Source of the DNA: Peptoniphilus sp. BV3C26
GTDB taxonomy: Bacteria; Bacillota; Clostridia; Tissierellales; Peptoniphilaceae
Assembly: GCF_000478985.1 (NCBI RefSeq)
Contig: NZ_AWXB01000015.1
Span: 1 to 64,000 of the forward strand
Length of the DNA: 64,000 nucleotides
Direction: 5' to 3'
A program made the position numbers and the translations under genes. Position 1 is the first letter of the stretch, and the number at the start of each line of letters is the position of its first letter. The notes beneath the pieces were generated by a model. That model had not been told where the DNA came from. It saw only the letters and a program-made list of their open reading frames with translations, and searched no databases. Positions 8,279 through 16,150 of the stretch are shown here, one piece after another.

Positions 8279-9298
8279 TTAAAAATTAAGTTTCATGTCC
8301 CCGTCTTTTATCCAATTTGCCTTTTTTAAAACCATATAAATTATATAACTTACTATGGCAGGCAAAATAATATGAAGAAGTATTATAAGTCCCAATAACT
8401 TTGTAAAAGGAACATTTTCCATGGCGGTAAAAGTTGCAATTTGTCCTACTAAACCACTGGTACCCATGCCACTTCCAAGAGGAGTATTCTCCATTTTAAA
8501 AACTAGAGTGGCAAGAGGCCCAAGTATTGCCGAAGCAAGAGTTGGCGGTATTAAAACCTTTGGATTTTTTATAATATTTGGCATTTGAAGCATGCTCGTT
8601 CCAAGACCTTGAGCAACAAGACCTTGCAGACCGTTGTCCTTAAAAGATGTTACAGCAAATCCTATCATCTGACAGGAACATCCAATAGTTGCAGCTCCGC
8701 CAGCAAGACCGGAAAGAGAAAGCATCATACATAGGGCTGCACTGGATATGGGAAGGGTTAAAACAATTCCCACTATAACGGAAACAATTATGCCCATTAA
8801 AAATGGCTTTTGATTTGTTGCAATCATTATTATACTTCCTATACCAGTCATAAATTTTTGAATATAGGGTCCTATAAAGGTGGCTACAGTTACTCCCACA
8901 AGAACTGTCACAACAGGAGTTATTACTATATCTATTTTTGTTTCCTTGCTTACAATTTTTGCAACCTCTACTGCAATTAAACTTGCTATATAAACTCCCA
9001 TAGGTCCGCCCAGTTCATTTCCGCATATTCCTACAAGAGTTATGGAAAATAAAATTAAATTAGGTGCTTGAAGGGCGTAGGCTATGGAAACTGCTATTGC
9101 AGGTCCCGTTGCTTTTTGAGCTAAGGGCCAAATTGTCTTGCTTAAAAATTCTATGCCCAAGCTTTGTCCCAAAGTATTAAGTATAGTTCCTACCAAAAGA
9201 CTTGCAAAAAGTCCATATGCCATTGCTCCCAAGGCATCTACAAAATAAATTTTCGGAGATAGGGAAATGCCCTTTCTCTTTAAAAAAGTTCTCATCAT
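8279..9298 (-). CDS. PTS-type EIIC-like membrane permease (PTS_EIIC_2 family)
   Basis: 339 aa, polytopic, with about nine to ten hydrophobic segments. The start FLKRKGISLSPKIYFVDALGAMAYGL and the segment GNELGGPMGVYIASL match the PTS_EIIC_2 group, stand-alone IIC-like proteins often without attached EIIA/EIIB domains. No PTS phosphotransfer genes are adjacent, so it may work outside a canonical sugar PTS. Two ATG codons are adjacent (9298 and 9295). AGGAGG is only two bases before the first and five before the second, which makes the second slightly better spaced. Upstream lies the first interspersed repeat. Confidence 0.75.
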   Translation of the reverse strand: MMRTFLKRKGISLSPKIYFVDALGAMAYGLFASLLVGTILNTLGQSLGIEFLSKTIWPLAQKATGPAIAVSIAYALQAPNLILFSITLVGICGNELGGPMGVYIASLIAVEVAKIVSKETKIDIVITPVVTVLVGVTVATFIGPYIQKFMTGIGSIIMIATNQKPFLMGIIVSVIVGIVLTLPISSAALCMMLSLSGLAGGAATIGCSCQMIGFAVTSFKDNGLQGLVAQGLGTSMLQMPNIIKNPKVLIPPTLASAILGPLATLVFKMENTPLGSGMGTSGLVGQIATFTAMENVPFTKLLGLIILLHIILPAIVSYIIYMVLKKANWIKDGDMKLNF

Positions 9299-9440
9299 GT
9301 CCTCCTTTTTTTACGCTGTTTATTATTATACACCTATTTTCTCGAATGAAATAAGATAAAAAACGAGAAAGCAAAAATAAAAAGAAAAGATCAATTGAAA
9401 AAATTTTAAAATAAATTGAATAAAAAATTTTGAGTTTTTC

Positions 9441-9640
9441 TCCAACAAAAGACACGCGGACCGGTAAACCGGTCCCTAGGCCCCACAAAATCCCACGCAT
9501 AAATTTATAGTAATTTTATCCAAACATGGAATCCACGCAGGAATGTGGGGTAAATTTATGCGAAGAGATTTCATAAGATTAAATCTTTACATATGAATGT
9601 AGGGACCAATTTATTGGTCCGGTCGCCGTAAGGCGAATTA
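9441..9640 (+). repeat. Interspersed hairpin-ended element, copy A (short form)
   Basis: About 200 bp, no ORF of its own. The left end is a near-perfect palindrome (GGACCGGTAAACCGGTCC) followed by CCTA. The right end is GTAGGGACCAATTTATTGGTCC plus a small TCGCC-GTAA-GGCGA hairpin. GGTCCCTA and TAGGGACC are inverted with respect to each other, so the element has MITE-like inverted termini. The interior has the landmark segments CAAACATGGAATCCAC and GCGAAGAGATTTCATAA, shared with the copies near 14.4, 15.0, 48.7 and 49.1 kb. It lies between the PTS-like and aminotransferase genes. Confidence 0.8.
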
Positions 9641-9865
9641 TTTGGAAACAAAATAAAAAACGAAAAAGAATAAATGGAGAAAATGTATGTTGAAAAATTT
9701 AAAATAAAATAAAAATAAAAATGTAAATTAAAATAAATTTTAAATCAAATATTTATTTTGTTCTCCCACATTATACACGCGGACCGGTAAACCGGTCCCT
9801 ACAAGATTTTCAAGGGTTATTGTGAAAATAAATTTGTTTAAAATGAAAGGATTTCTTAAATAATT
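9641..9865. repeat. AT-rich linker and truncated second left end of the repeat
   Basis: An AT-rich linker (9641-9758) resembles the linker between the two copies near 49 kb but lacks the 18-bp palindrome seen there. At about 9760-9805 the left end of the element appears again (TTCTCCCACA, then the GGACCGGT palindrome and CCTACAAG) and stops. Nothing coding is visible in 9299-9865. Confidence 0.65.
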
Positions 9866-9912
9866 TAAAAAATCCATTGATTTTATTTTCATATTTTCAA
9901 TGGATTTTTTGC
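9866..9912 (-). terminator. Terminator of the parA-parB-phzF-aminotransferase operon
   Basis: AAAAAATCCATTGA and its complement TCAATGGATTTTTTG form a stem around a 16-base loop just past the aminotransferase stop. On the minus strand a short T-rich run follows. Confidence 0.8.
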
Positions 9913-9915
9913 TTT

Positions 9916-11043
9916 TTACTTATTTATTTCTTTTTCAAATTGATCTTTTAAGGATGTTTTTAATTTTACTCCCAATTCTTCAAATACTATGTCAAGCTTT
10001 TGGAAGAGCTCTATGAAATTTTCCTTGTTTATGTTGTTGCCCATATGACCTATTCTGAAAACTTTATCTTCTATGTCTTGAATACTTCCTGAAATAATCA
10101 TTCCATGTTCTCTCATTTTTCTTGTGATTTCTCTTGCATCTATTCCTTCTGGGGATAAAACTGCTGTTACTGTGTTGGAGTGGGAGTCTAAGGGATAAAG
10201 TTTAAGTCCTGCTTTTTCTATGGTCTTTCTTGTTGATTCTGCATATTTTTTATGAAGGTTTATGGAGTCTTTTTCAAATAAGATGTCCAGAGCCATATTT
10301 AGGGCGTAGACTAAGTTTTCATTCATTGTATAGGGAAAATCAAAGGAGTCATAGGTGTAGTTGTAATAATTTTCAAAGTTTAAATAATAACTTGAAACTT
10401 TTGTTTTTCTTTTGGCTATTTTTTCTTTTGCCCTTTGTGAAATTGTTATTGTTGTAAGTCCTACTGGGGCTGAAAGACATTTTTGGCTTCCTCCTATTAA
10501 AATGTCAACTTTGTCTTCATCAAAGTTTATTTCTTCTCCACCTATTGCTGAAACTGAATCTACTATGGTTAAAATTCCTCTTTTATTTAAGGCTCCTGCT
10601 ATTTCTTTTATGCTGTTTGTAATTCCCGATGGAGTTTCGCAATGAACGAAGGTGGCAATGGAAAAGTCTGAGTCTTTGTCTAAAAATTCATTTAATTTTT
10701 TAAGGTCTATTCCTCTTCTATAATCAAATTTAAGCTCTACTGCCTTGCCGCCGTATCTTTCTACATAATCGCTAAAGCCTTTTCCAAAATACCCGTTGTG
10801 AAGGACTAAAACTCTTTCTCCTCTTTCCATTAGGGAGCAAACTGCTCCTTCAAGACCCATAATGGCTTCTCCTAACATTAAAAATGAGGTTGCTTCTGTT
10901 TTTAAAAGTTTCGAAATCTTTTTTTCCACGTTTCTGTGAAATTTTGTATATTCAGGATCCAGGTCTGGGTTGGTTAAAAACTGACCCATTGCATCCATTA
11001 CTCTTTTATCTATACTTGTTGGTCCTGCACATAATAATTTCAT
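9916..11043 (-). CDS. Class V aminotransferase, alanine-glyoxylate/serine-pyruvate type
   Basis: 375 aa. It opens with LCAGPTSID, the substrate-binding N-terminus of serine-pyruvate/alanine-glyoxylate aminotransferases. The PLP lysine is K188 in GGSQKCLSAPVGL, and SVSAIGGEE supplies the Asp/Ser contacts. The C-terminal FRIGHMGN is also characteristic. Enzymes of this branch move amino groups from alanine, serine or phosphonates to glyoxylate or pyruvate; the substrate here is open. It is last in the parA-parB-phzF-hypothetical operon (13 bp from the preceding gene), an odd partner for partition genes. Confidence 0.85.
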   Translation of the reverse strand: MKLLCAGPTSIDKRVMDAMGQFLTNPDLDPEYTKFHRNVEKKISKLLKTEATSFLMLGEAIMGLEGAVCSLMERGERVLVLHNGYFGKGFSDYVERYGGKAVELKFDYRRGIDLKKLNEFLDKDSDFSIATFVHCETPSGITNSIKEIAGALNKRGILTIVDSVSAIGGEEINFDEDKVDILIGGSQKCLSAPVGLTTITISQRAKEKIAKRKTKVSSYYLNFENYYNYTYDSFDFPYTMNENLVYALNMALDILFEKDSINLHKKYAESTRKTIEKAGLKLYPLDSHSNTVTAVLSPEGIDAREITRKMREHGMIISGSIQDIEDKVFRIGHMGNNINKENFIELFQKLDIVFEELGVKLKTSLKDQFEKEINK

Positions 11044-11056
11044 TTTTTTCTCCTAT

Positions 11057-11491
11057 CTATTTTGTAAATTCATCAAAAAGTTTGTCAAATCTGTCACTGC
11101 TTGAGCCTATTATCTTATACCAAATTCCATCTATGGAAACAAAGGTGTTTTTTCTTAAAATTTCAATTTTCCCTCCGTTTTTCTTATATAAGTTTAAGAC
11201 TCTTATTTCCGAGCTTTCTGAAGCGTCTTTAGTTGATTTTTTGCCTTTTATTTTTTTTATTGCTGATGCCATGACTTTTATTGATTGTTTGTCATTTACC
11301 GTTCTCATGGTTTCTTCTTTATATTTTACAAATTCAAGGTATTCTATATCCCTTGGATTTATTTTTATTATTCTGTTTTGAATGGCAAAAAAACTGCTGC
11401 TTATATAAATTAAAAAGGCTATTAGTAAAACAATTTTTATTTTTTTCTTGTTTTCCCTTTTCCTTTTTCTGTCAATCATTTTTTGGTTCAA
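11057..11491 (-). CDS. Unrecognised small membrane-anchored protein
   Basis: 144 aa, not recognised. A highly basic N-terminus (RKRKRENKKK) precedes one hydrophobic segment (about residues 19-38), then a mostly charged, probably extracytoplasmic region of about 105 residues. The C-terminal part IDGIWYKIIGSSSDRFDKLF looks like a small folded domain. It has no lipobox and no cysteines. The start overlaps the phzF stop (ATGA), so the genes are coupled. Position in the par operon does not by itself imply a role in segregation. Confidence 0.65.
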   Translation of the reverse strand: MNQKMIDRKRKRENKKKIKIVLLIAFLIYISSSFFAIQNRIIKINPRDIEYLEFVKYKEETMRTVNDKQSIKVMASAIKKIKGKKSTKDASESSEIRVLNLYKKNGGKIEILRKNTFVSIDGIWYKIIGSSSDRFDKLFDEFTK

Positions 11492-12375
11492 ATTTTAAGC
11501 ACTCCTGTCATAAATACAAATCCTCTGCCCATTACTCTTGTCATATCAAATTCTTCCAAATATTGAGCATAAACTTTTGAAGTTCTGTTCATATGGCTTC
11601 CCTGGGTACAAGTTATTCTTCCTGTTTTTGATAGGTTAAGACTTCTTAAATATTGTAAAACCGTGGCGGCACTTGTTCCGGAACCTGGCTCTTCAAAAAT
11701 ATCTATCCCTGGGCTAAAGGTCCTTTGGCTTATGTTTATAAAGTCATCGCTTGTAAAGGCAAGGATACTTATTGCTTCTTCCCTTTCTACCAATTTTTTT
11801 GCTTCTTGGTAGTCGAGCTTTATGTTTTGTAGGCTTTCTTCATCTTTTATGGGAACTACTAGGTCGCAAATTCCCGAGGATATTTTTTTTATGGGAAATT
11901 CTTCATCATTAAGGCCTATTTTATCTTTACTTATGCCTAAGATTTTTTCCATTTCTTCTTTTGTTACTTGTGTGGGCTTTTCTTCCAAGGTTAATCTCAT
12001 TTTCACATTTGTAACTTTACTATCAATATAATCTATACAAACAGGAATTTTACCGCACTTTGTGTGTTGTATTATCTTTATTTCACCTTCATCTATTGGC
12101 ATTATATATTCCTCTTCTGCTAAGGCGTAAAAGGTTGCTATTGTTGCATGACCACAAAGATCAATTTCCCCTTCTTTTGTGAAAAATCTTGTAGAATACC
12201 TATTTACGTCAAGTTTTTTTATAAATACCGTTTCGCTTTGATTTAAGTCTTTGGCAATATTTTGCATGTCTTTTTCGTCCATATTGCCATTATCTATTAC
12301 AACTCCTGTTGCGTTTCCTGTAAATGCTCTATTAGAAAATGCGTTTACTAAATACATTTTGTATTCTTTAATCAA
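11488..12375 (-). CDS. PhzF-family isomerase/epimerase-like protein
   Basis: 295 aa, standard length for PhzF. The conserved glutamate of the family is E48 in NQSETVFI; the glycine motifs DLCGHATIA and EEPGSGTSAATV are both present, as is the C-terminal TQGSHMNR signature. PhzF relatives catalyse isomerisation by proton shuttling. Most outside Pseudomonas have no known substrate, and no phenazine genes are present here. The gene starts inside the last codons of parB and ends overlapping the next gene, so it is firmly in the par operon. Confidence 0.85.
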   Translation of the reverse strand: MIKEYKMYLVNAFSNRAFTGNATGVVIDNGNMDEKDMQNIAKDLNQSETVFIKKLDVNRYSTRFFTKEGEIDLCGHATIATFYALAEEEYIMPIDEGEIKIIQHTKCGKIPVCIDYIDSKVTNVKMRLTLEEKPTQVTKEEMEKILGISKDKIGLNDEEFPIKKISSGICDLVVPIKDEESLQNIKLDYQEAKKLVEREEAISILAFTSDDFINISQRTFSPGIDIFEEPGSGTSAATVLQYLRSLNLSKTGRITCTQGSHMNRTSKVYAQYLEEFDMTRVMGRGFVFMTGVLKI

Positions 12376-13319
12376 TATATTTCATCCCCCAGTATTACAT
12401 TTGAAATTCTTTCTAAGTCTTCATCTGAGTAAAATTCTACTTCCAGCTTTTTTATTTTTCCCTTTCCCTTTATGGAAACCTTAGTTCCCAAAGCTCCGGA
12501 AAGTCTTTCTCTTAAATCTTTAAGATACTTATCTTCTGCAATTTCAGGGCCCTTATCTTTAGAATCTTTTGTTCCTCCTATAAATTGGGCTATTGTGATC
12601 CTTTTATTGGCAATTCTTCTTGCTTCTTTTACTTGCCTTTGAGGATCTTCTATGGAAAGGAGAATCAGTCCATGAGATAGGGATAGTTTTCCTGTATTAA
12701 TCATGTCTTTAACTTCTTGGGGAAGTTTTAAAAGTCTTATTCTGTTACCTATATATTGCCTGCTCTTGCCCATTAATTTTGCTAAATCTTCCTGGGTCAT
12801 GTCATATTCTTCAAGAAGTTTTTCATAGCCTCTTGCTTCTTCAAAAGCAGTTAAATCCTTACGTTGAACATTTTCTATTATGGCTATCTTATCAGACTGA
12901 AAATCATCCAAATCCTTTATGATTGCCGGTATTTTTTTAAGACCTGCAAGCTTTGAAGCGCGAAAACGCCTTTCCCCTGCAACTATAATATAATAATTTT
13001 CCTTGGGTCTTAAAACTATAGGTTGAATAATTCCATACTCTCTAATAGAATCTGCCAGCTCCATAAGAGAATCCATATCGAAAAATTGGCGAGGCTGATC
13101 TTCATTTACTTCAATTTTATCTAATTCAACTTCTCTTAAACTTGAATTATTTTCCAAATCTTCATTTTTATTTTTCTCATCAAGATTATTTTCTTCATAA
13201 AAATTTTCAAAGTCCTGATTTGTTTCTTCCTTTATATTAATAATATCTTCAATTATTTCTTCTGAATTGTTGGTTAAGAAATTTTCTATACCTCGTCCCA
13301 AACCTCTTTTTTTAACCAA
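12372..13319 (-). CDS. parB: Chromosome partitioning protein ParB/Spo0J (CTPase clamp)
   Basis: 315 aa. The basic N-terminus KKRGLGRGIENFL is the ParA-stimulating peptide. It is followed by an acidic linker to about residue 65, the ParB/Srx CTP-binding domain with QPRQ and the GERRFR motif (roughly 115-122), the helix-turn-helix around KLMGKSRQYIGNRIRLL, and a C-terminal dimerisation segment. ParB binds parS, loads as a CTP-dependent sliding clamp and recruits SMC. It lies four bases after parA. No canonical parS (TGTTTCACGTGAAACA) was found in the window, but related palindromes lie upstream of parA. Confidence 0.93.
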   Translation of the reverse strand: MVKKRGLGRGIENFLTNNSEEIIEDIINIKEETNQDFENFYEENNLDEKNKNEDLENNSSLREVELDKIEVNEDQPRQFFDMDSLMELADSIREYGIIQPIVLRPKENYYIIVAGERRFRASKLAGLKKIPAIIKDLDDFQSDKIAIIENVQRKDLTAFEEARGYEKLLEEYDMTQEDLAKLMGKSRQYIGNRIRLLKLPQEVKDMINTGKLSLSHGLILLSIEDPQRQVKEARRIANKRITIAQFIGGTKDSKDKGPEIAEDKYLKDLRERLSGALGTKVSIKGKGKIKKLEVEFYSDEDLERISNVILGDEIY

Positions 13320-13323
13320 AAAA

Positions 13324-14142
13324 TCACCTCTTTAAAATTTCTTTGGCAAGCCTTCTATAAGCAAAAGCCCCCTTGCTTATACCTTCATACCTGAAAATAT
13401 CCATTCCATATCCAGGAGACTCGGCAAGCCTTACATTTCTCGGGATCATAGTTGAAAAGACCTTATCCCCGAAAAATTTCCTAACATCATCGACAACTTG
13501 CTTACTAAGTTTATTTCTGCCGTCATACATGCACATAATAACTCCGAAAATTTCCAACTTATTATTAAAGTTTTCCCTTACAAGGTTTATGGAATCCATA
13601 AGTTGTGAAACTCCCTCAAGAGCGTAATACTCAGTTTGAACGGGAATTAAAATGCCATCTGAAGCAATAAGAGCCATCATGGATAAAATTCCAAGAGAAG
13701 GAGGGGAATCAATAAGAACATAATCATAGGCTTCCTTTAATTTATCCAAGTGGTTTTTTAACCTGTATTGCCAGTTTCCATCCCTTGCAAGCTCAATTTC
13801 AACGCCTGCAAGCTCTCCATTAGATGGAATTATATCAACATTTTTTGATGGAGTTTTTAAAATTAAATCCTCTTTTCCATCAATTATCAAATCATAGATA
13901 ATATCCATATCCCCATTTTTATCAAGACCTATTCCACTAGTTGCATTGGCTTGAGGATCGATATCAACTATCAAAACCTTTTTCTTAGATCTTCCCAGAG
14001 CTGCTGCAATGTTTATAACACTGGTAGTTTTCCCTACTCCGCCCTTTTGATTGAAGATCGTTAAAACCTTAGTCTTTGATTTATTCTTATCTTCTATGAT
14101 TTCAGTATTGTCAATTTTTTCTTCTTTTATTTTTTCAGTCAC
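13324..14142 (-). CDS. parA: Chromosome partitioning ATPase ParA/Soj
   Basis: 272 aa. A deviant Walker A, KGGVGKTT (residues 33-40), follows a lysine- and glutamate-rich N-terminal extension of about 25 residues. SPPSLGILS contains the Walker B/switch region and PVQTEYYALEG is the usual ParA signature. It partners ParB in origin segregation and, as Soj, regulates DnaA in some Firmicutes. Translation starts at GTG 14142 with only a weak AGG upstream. A LexA-like palindrome lies 30 bp upstream and the palindrome array begins 130 bp upstream, so the parAB promoter is embedded in unusual regulatory sequence. Confidence 0.92.
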   Translation of the reverse strand: MTEKIKEEKIDNTEIIEDKNKSKTKVLTIFNQKGGVGKTTSVINIAAALGRSKKKVLIVDIDPQANATSGIGLDKNGDMDIIYDLIIDGKEDLILKTPSKNVDIIPSNGELAGVEIELARDGNWQYRLKNHLDKLKEAYDYVLIDSPPSLGILSMMALIASDGILIPVQTEYYALEGVSQLMDSINLVRENFNNKLEIFGVIMCMYDGRNKLSKQVVDDVRKFFGDKVFSTMIPRNVRLAESPGYGMDIFRYEGISKGAFAYRRLAKEILKR

Positions 14143-14171
14143 AATTAAACCTGCCTATAAAATAATCTATA

Positions 14172-14185
14172 AGAACATATGTTCT
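14172..14185. promoter_or_regulatory. LexA (SOS) box-like palindrome upstream of parA
   Basis: AGAACATATGTTCT is a perfect 14-bp palindrome. Its core GAACATATGTTC fits the Gram-positive LexA/DinR operator GAACRNRYGTTC at every core position. It lies about 30 bp before the parA GTG, where a repressor would block transcription. The sequence match is direct; regulation by LexA is inferred. Confidence 0.6.
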
Positions 14186-14275
14186 GTAATATATTTAAAT
14201 TTTTACTTTCTTATTTATATTATAAGAGATAGGGATTCTTTTTAAAGGGAAAGTGTTTTTATTTTTATATTTTTT

Positions 14276-14330
14276 ATGCTTCACGTAGAGCATTTTTGTT
14301 TTTATGTTTTTTATGCTCTACATAGAGCAT
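14276..14330. repeat. Palindrome array, first two units
   Basis: Two copies of an 18-bp palindrome, ATGCTTCACGTAGAGCAT (14276-14293) and ATGCTCTACATAGAGCAT (14313-14330), 37 bp apart and followed by T-rich spacers. They are the parA-proximal end of a 14-unit series interrupted by two hairpin elements. Confidence 0.8.
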
Positions 14331-14390
14331 TTTTTTCAATAAACTTTTATCCATATTTTTTCTTTTTCGTTTTTCCATTTTATTTTATTT

Positions 14391-14684
14391 AATTCGGCTT
14401 ACGCCGCCGGACCAATAGCAGATATTTGCAGCCAAATCAAAGATTTGGGCAAATAGTTGCATGAGACCTACCACGATTTTTTTCAAAAATCGGGTTAGGG
14501 CTTCAAATTGGTCCCTACATTCGCTTGCAGGGGTTTATTCTTGTGAACCCTCTTCGCATAAATAAACTCCTCATTCTTTCGTGGATTCCATGTTTGGATG
14601 AAATTACAATAAATTTGTGCGTGGGCTTTTGTGGGTTGTAGGGACCGGTTTACCGGTCCGCGTGTATAACGTGGGAAAACAAAC
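14391..14684 (-). repeat. Interspersed hairpin-ended element, copy B (long form, reversed)
   Basis: About 290 bp, in opposite orientation to copy A. It ends in the GGACCGGTTTACCGGTCC palindrome (about 14643-14660) and GTGTATAACGTGGGA. Compared with copy A it carries an extra segment of roughly 85 bp splitting the GGACCAATT/AATTGGTCC hairpin; this holds its own stem (CCACGATTTT/AAAATCGGG) and a CAAATCAAAGATTTG palindrome. The same insert occurs in copies D and E. No transposase or plausible ORF is present. Confidence 0.8.
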
Positions 14685-14734
14685 CATGCATTTAATTTAA
14701 AATTTATTTTAAATTTTTTTATAAATATTTTTTT

Positions 14735-14934
14735 ACGCTCTACGTAGAGCATTTTATTTTTCATTTTTTACGCTCTACCTAGAGCATTTTTATTTTATGT
14801 TTTTTTATGCTTCACGTGGAGCATTTTTATTTTTCATTTTTTACGCTCTACCTAGAGCATTTTTATTTTATGTTTTTTTATGCTTCACGTGGAGCATTTT
14901 TATTTTATGTTTTTTTACGCTTCACGTGAAGCAT
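14735..14934. repeat. Palindrome array, six units at 35-37 bp period
   Basis: Six 18-bp palindromic units start at 14735, 14770, 14807, 14843, 14880 and 14917, separated by T-rich spacers. A two-unit block of 73 bp (14770 and 14843) is duplicated almost exactly. Arms are of two kinds, GCTCT...AGAGC and GCTTC...G(A/G)AGC, usually in matching pairs. The unit at 14917 (ACGCTTCACGTGAAGCAT) contains TTCACGTGAA, the ten-base centre of the parS consensus. Confidence 0.85.
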
Positions 14935-14962
14935 TTTTATTTTTCATTTTTTTATTTTGTTT

Positions 14963-15133
14963 CCAATTATTCGCCTGACGGCGATCGGACCAATAAATTG
15001 GTCCCTACATTCTGTTGCAAATATTTACTCTCTTGAAACCTGTACGCATAAACAAACCCCTCATTCTAACGTAGGATTTGTGGGTTGTATGGACCGGTTT
15101 ACCGGTCCGCGTGTATTGGGTGGGAGAACAAAC
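14963..15133 (-). repeat. Interspersed hairpin-ended element, copy C (short form, reversed)
   Basis: About 170 bp short form in the same orientation as copy B. It has the TCGCCTGACGGCGA hairpin, GGACCAATAAATTGGTCC, a degenerate interior, then GGACCGGTTTACCGGTCC and CGCGTGTATTGGGTGGGA. It lies between two palindrome clusters. Confidence 0.8.
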
Positions 15134-15159
15134 CACACATTTTTTTATAAATTATTTTT

Positions 15160-15359
15160 ATGCTCTACATGAAGCATTTTTAAAATTTATTTTTTTATGC
15201 TTCACGTAGAGCATTTTTATTTTATGTTTTTTTACGCTCTACGTAGAGCATTTTTATTTTATGTTTTTTATGCTTCACGTGGAGCATTTTTATTTTATAT
15301 TTTTTACGCTTCACGTGGAGCATTTTTACTTTATGCTTTTTACGCTCTACATAGAGCAT
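15160..15359. repeat. Palindrome array, last six units at 36-37 bp period
   Basis: Units start at 15160, 15197, 15234, 15270, 15306 and 15342, again 18-bp palindromes with T-rich spacers of 18-19 bp. Three contain CACGTG or CACGTA centres in TTC arms; the others have TCTAC arms. With the earlier clusters this gives 14 units in 1.1 kb between parA and rsmG. The spacers are near-identical to one another, so this is not a CRISPR. Confidence 0.85.
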
Positions 15360-15389
15360 TTTTTGTTTTAAATCTTATGCACTATAAAA

Positions 15390-15401
15390 GAACATATGTT
15401 T
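15390..15401. promoter_or_regulatory. Second, imperfect LexA-like box
   Basis: GAACATATGTTT differs by one base from the box in front of parA and lies at the opposite edge of the array, near the rsmG terminator. No gene start follows closely, so its role is unclear; it may be a relic or chance. Confidence 0.3.
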
Positions 15402-15413
15402 GCATTTATTTTT

Positions 15414-15444
15414 AAAAAAAATAAGAGCCTTTTTAGGCTCTTTT
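15414..15444 (-). terminator. Terminator of the mnmE-mnmG-rsmG operon
   Basis: The stem AAGAGCCT/AGGCTCTT with a four-base loop lies a few bases past the rsmG stop. On the minus strand it is followed by a run of Ts. It isolates the tRNA-modification operon from the repeat array and parAB. Confidence 0.85.
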
Positions 15445-15448
15445 CCTT

Positions 15449-16150
15449 TTATAAGGGTTGTGTCCTTGGTTTTCCGCCGGCTCTTGGATATTTTTTTGGG
15501 GTTTCTCTTATTTTTTCTACTATTATAAGGCTATGAAGGATTTCTCCTGGCAGTTTTATTTCTTTTATGTCTACAATTTTTCCTCCCAAAATATCTATGG
15601 CGTTTTTTGCTTCTTTTACTTCTTCCTTGTATTCGCTGCCTTTCATGGCTATAAAATATCCGGCTTTTTTTACAAAGGGCAGGCTATATTCTGCAAGGCT
15701 TGACATATTTGCCAAGGCTCTATTGGTCACCAGGTCAAATTTTTCTCTATAATCTTCTTTTCTTCCATATCCTTCAGCTCTTCCGTGGACTGCTTCAATA
15801 TTTTTTAAGTTTAATTCTTTTATAACTTCTTGTAAAAAAATTATTCTCTTGTTTAAAGAATCCATAAGGCTTATTTTTAAGCCTGGATACATTATTTTTA
15901 GGGGAAGTCCTGGAAATCCACCGCCTGTCCCTATGTCTATAAGGCTTTTACCCTCTTTTATTAGCCCTGTATTTATAAGGGTGAGGCTGTCTAAAAAATG
16001 CTTTATATATATTTCTTGGGCTTCAGTTATTCTTGTGATGTTTATTTTTTCATTCCATTCTAAGAGGAGTTTTTTATAGATTTCAAATTGATTTATTTGT
16101 TCCGGATTTATGTCTATATTGTATTCTTTTAATGTTTCTTCAAATTTCAT
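15449..16150 (-). CDS. rsmG: 16S rRNA (guanine-527-N7)-methyltransferase
   Basis: 233 aa, full length for RsmG (GidB). It has the Rossmann SAM-binding loop [15 protein letters not shown] and the downstream [10 protein letters not shown] motif typical of the family. It methylates G527 in the 530 loop of 16S rRNA. It overlaps the end of mnmG by 11 bp and is the last gene of the mnmE-mnmG-rsmG unit. In many Firmicutes parA follows directly; here 1.3 kb of repeats intervene. Confidence 0.95.
   Translation of the reverse strand: MKFEETLKEYNIDINPEQINQFEIYKKLLLEWNEKINITRITEAQEIYIKHFLDSLTLINTGLIKEGKSLIDIGTGGGFPGLPLKIMYPGLKISLMDSLNKRIIFLQEVIKELNLKNIEAVHGRAEGYGRKEDYREKFDLVTNRALANMSSLAEYSLPFVKKAGYFIAMKGSEYKEEVKEAKNAIDILGGKIVDIKEIKLPGEILHSLIIVEKIRETPKKYPRAGGKPRTQPL

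Noticed and set aside
9177-9500. Minus-strand frame of 107 codons across the start of the PTS-like gene
   Set aside because: It overlaps the real gene in another frame and its N-terminal part is repeat sequence.
14495-14764. Frame within repeat copy B, and a similar one within copy D (48733-48957)
   Set aside because: Both are inside non-coding hairpin elements, differ between copies by frame-breaking changes and lack start signals.
14735-15359. CRISPR array
   Set aside because: The period of 36-37 bp looks right, but the repeat is an 18-bp palindrome, the spacers are near-identical T-rich sequence, and there are no cas genes.
14797-15415. Open frames reading FYASRGAFLF-like repeats on the plus strand
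   Set aside because: They are translations of the 18-bp palindrome array with T-rich spacers; no ribosome-binding site, extreme Phe/Tyr composition, and non-coding palindromes explain them fully.
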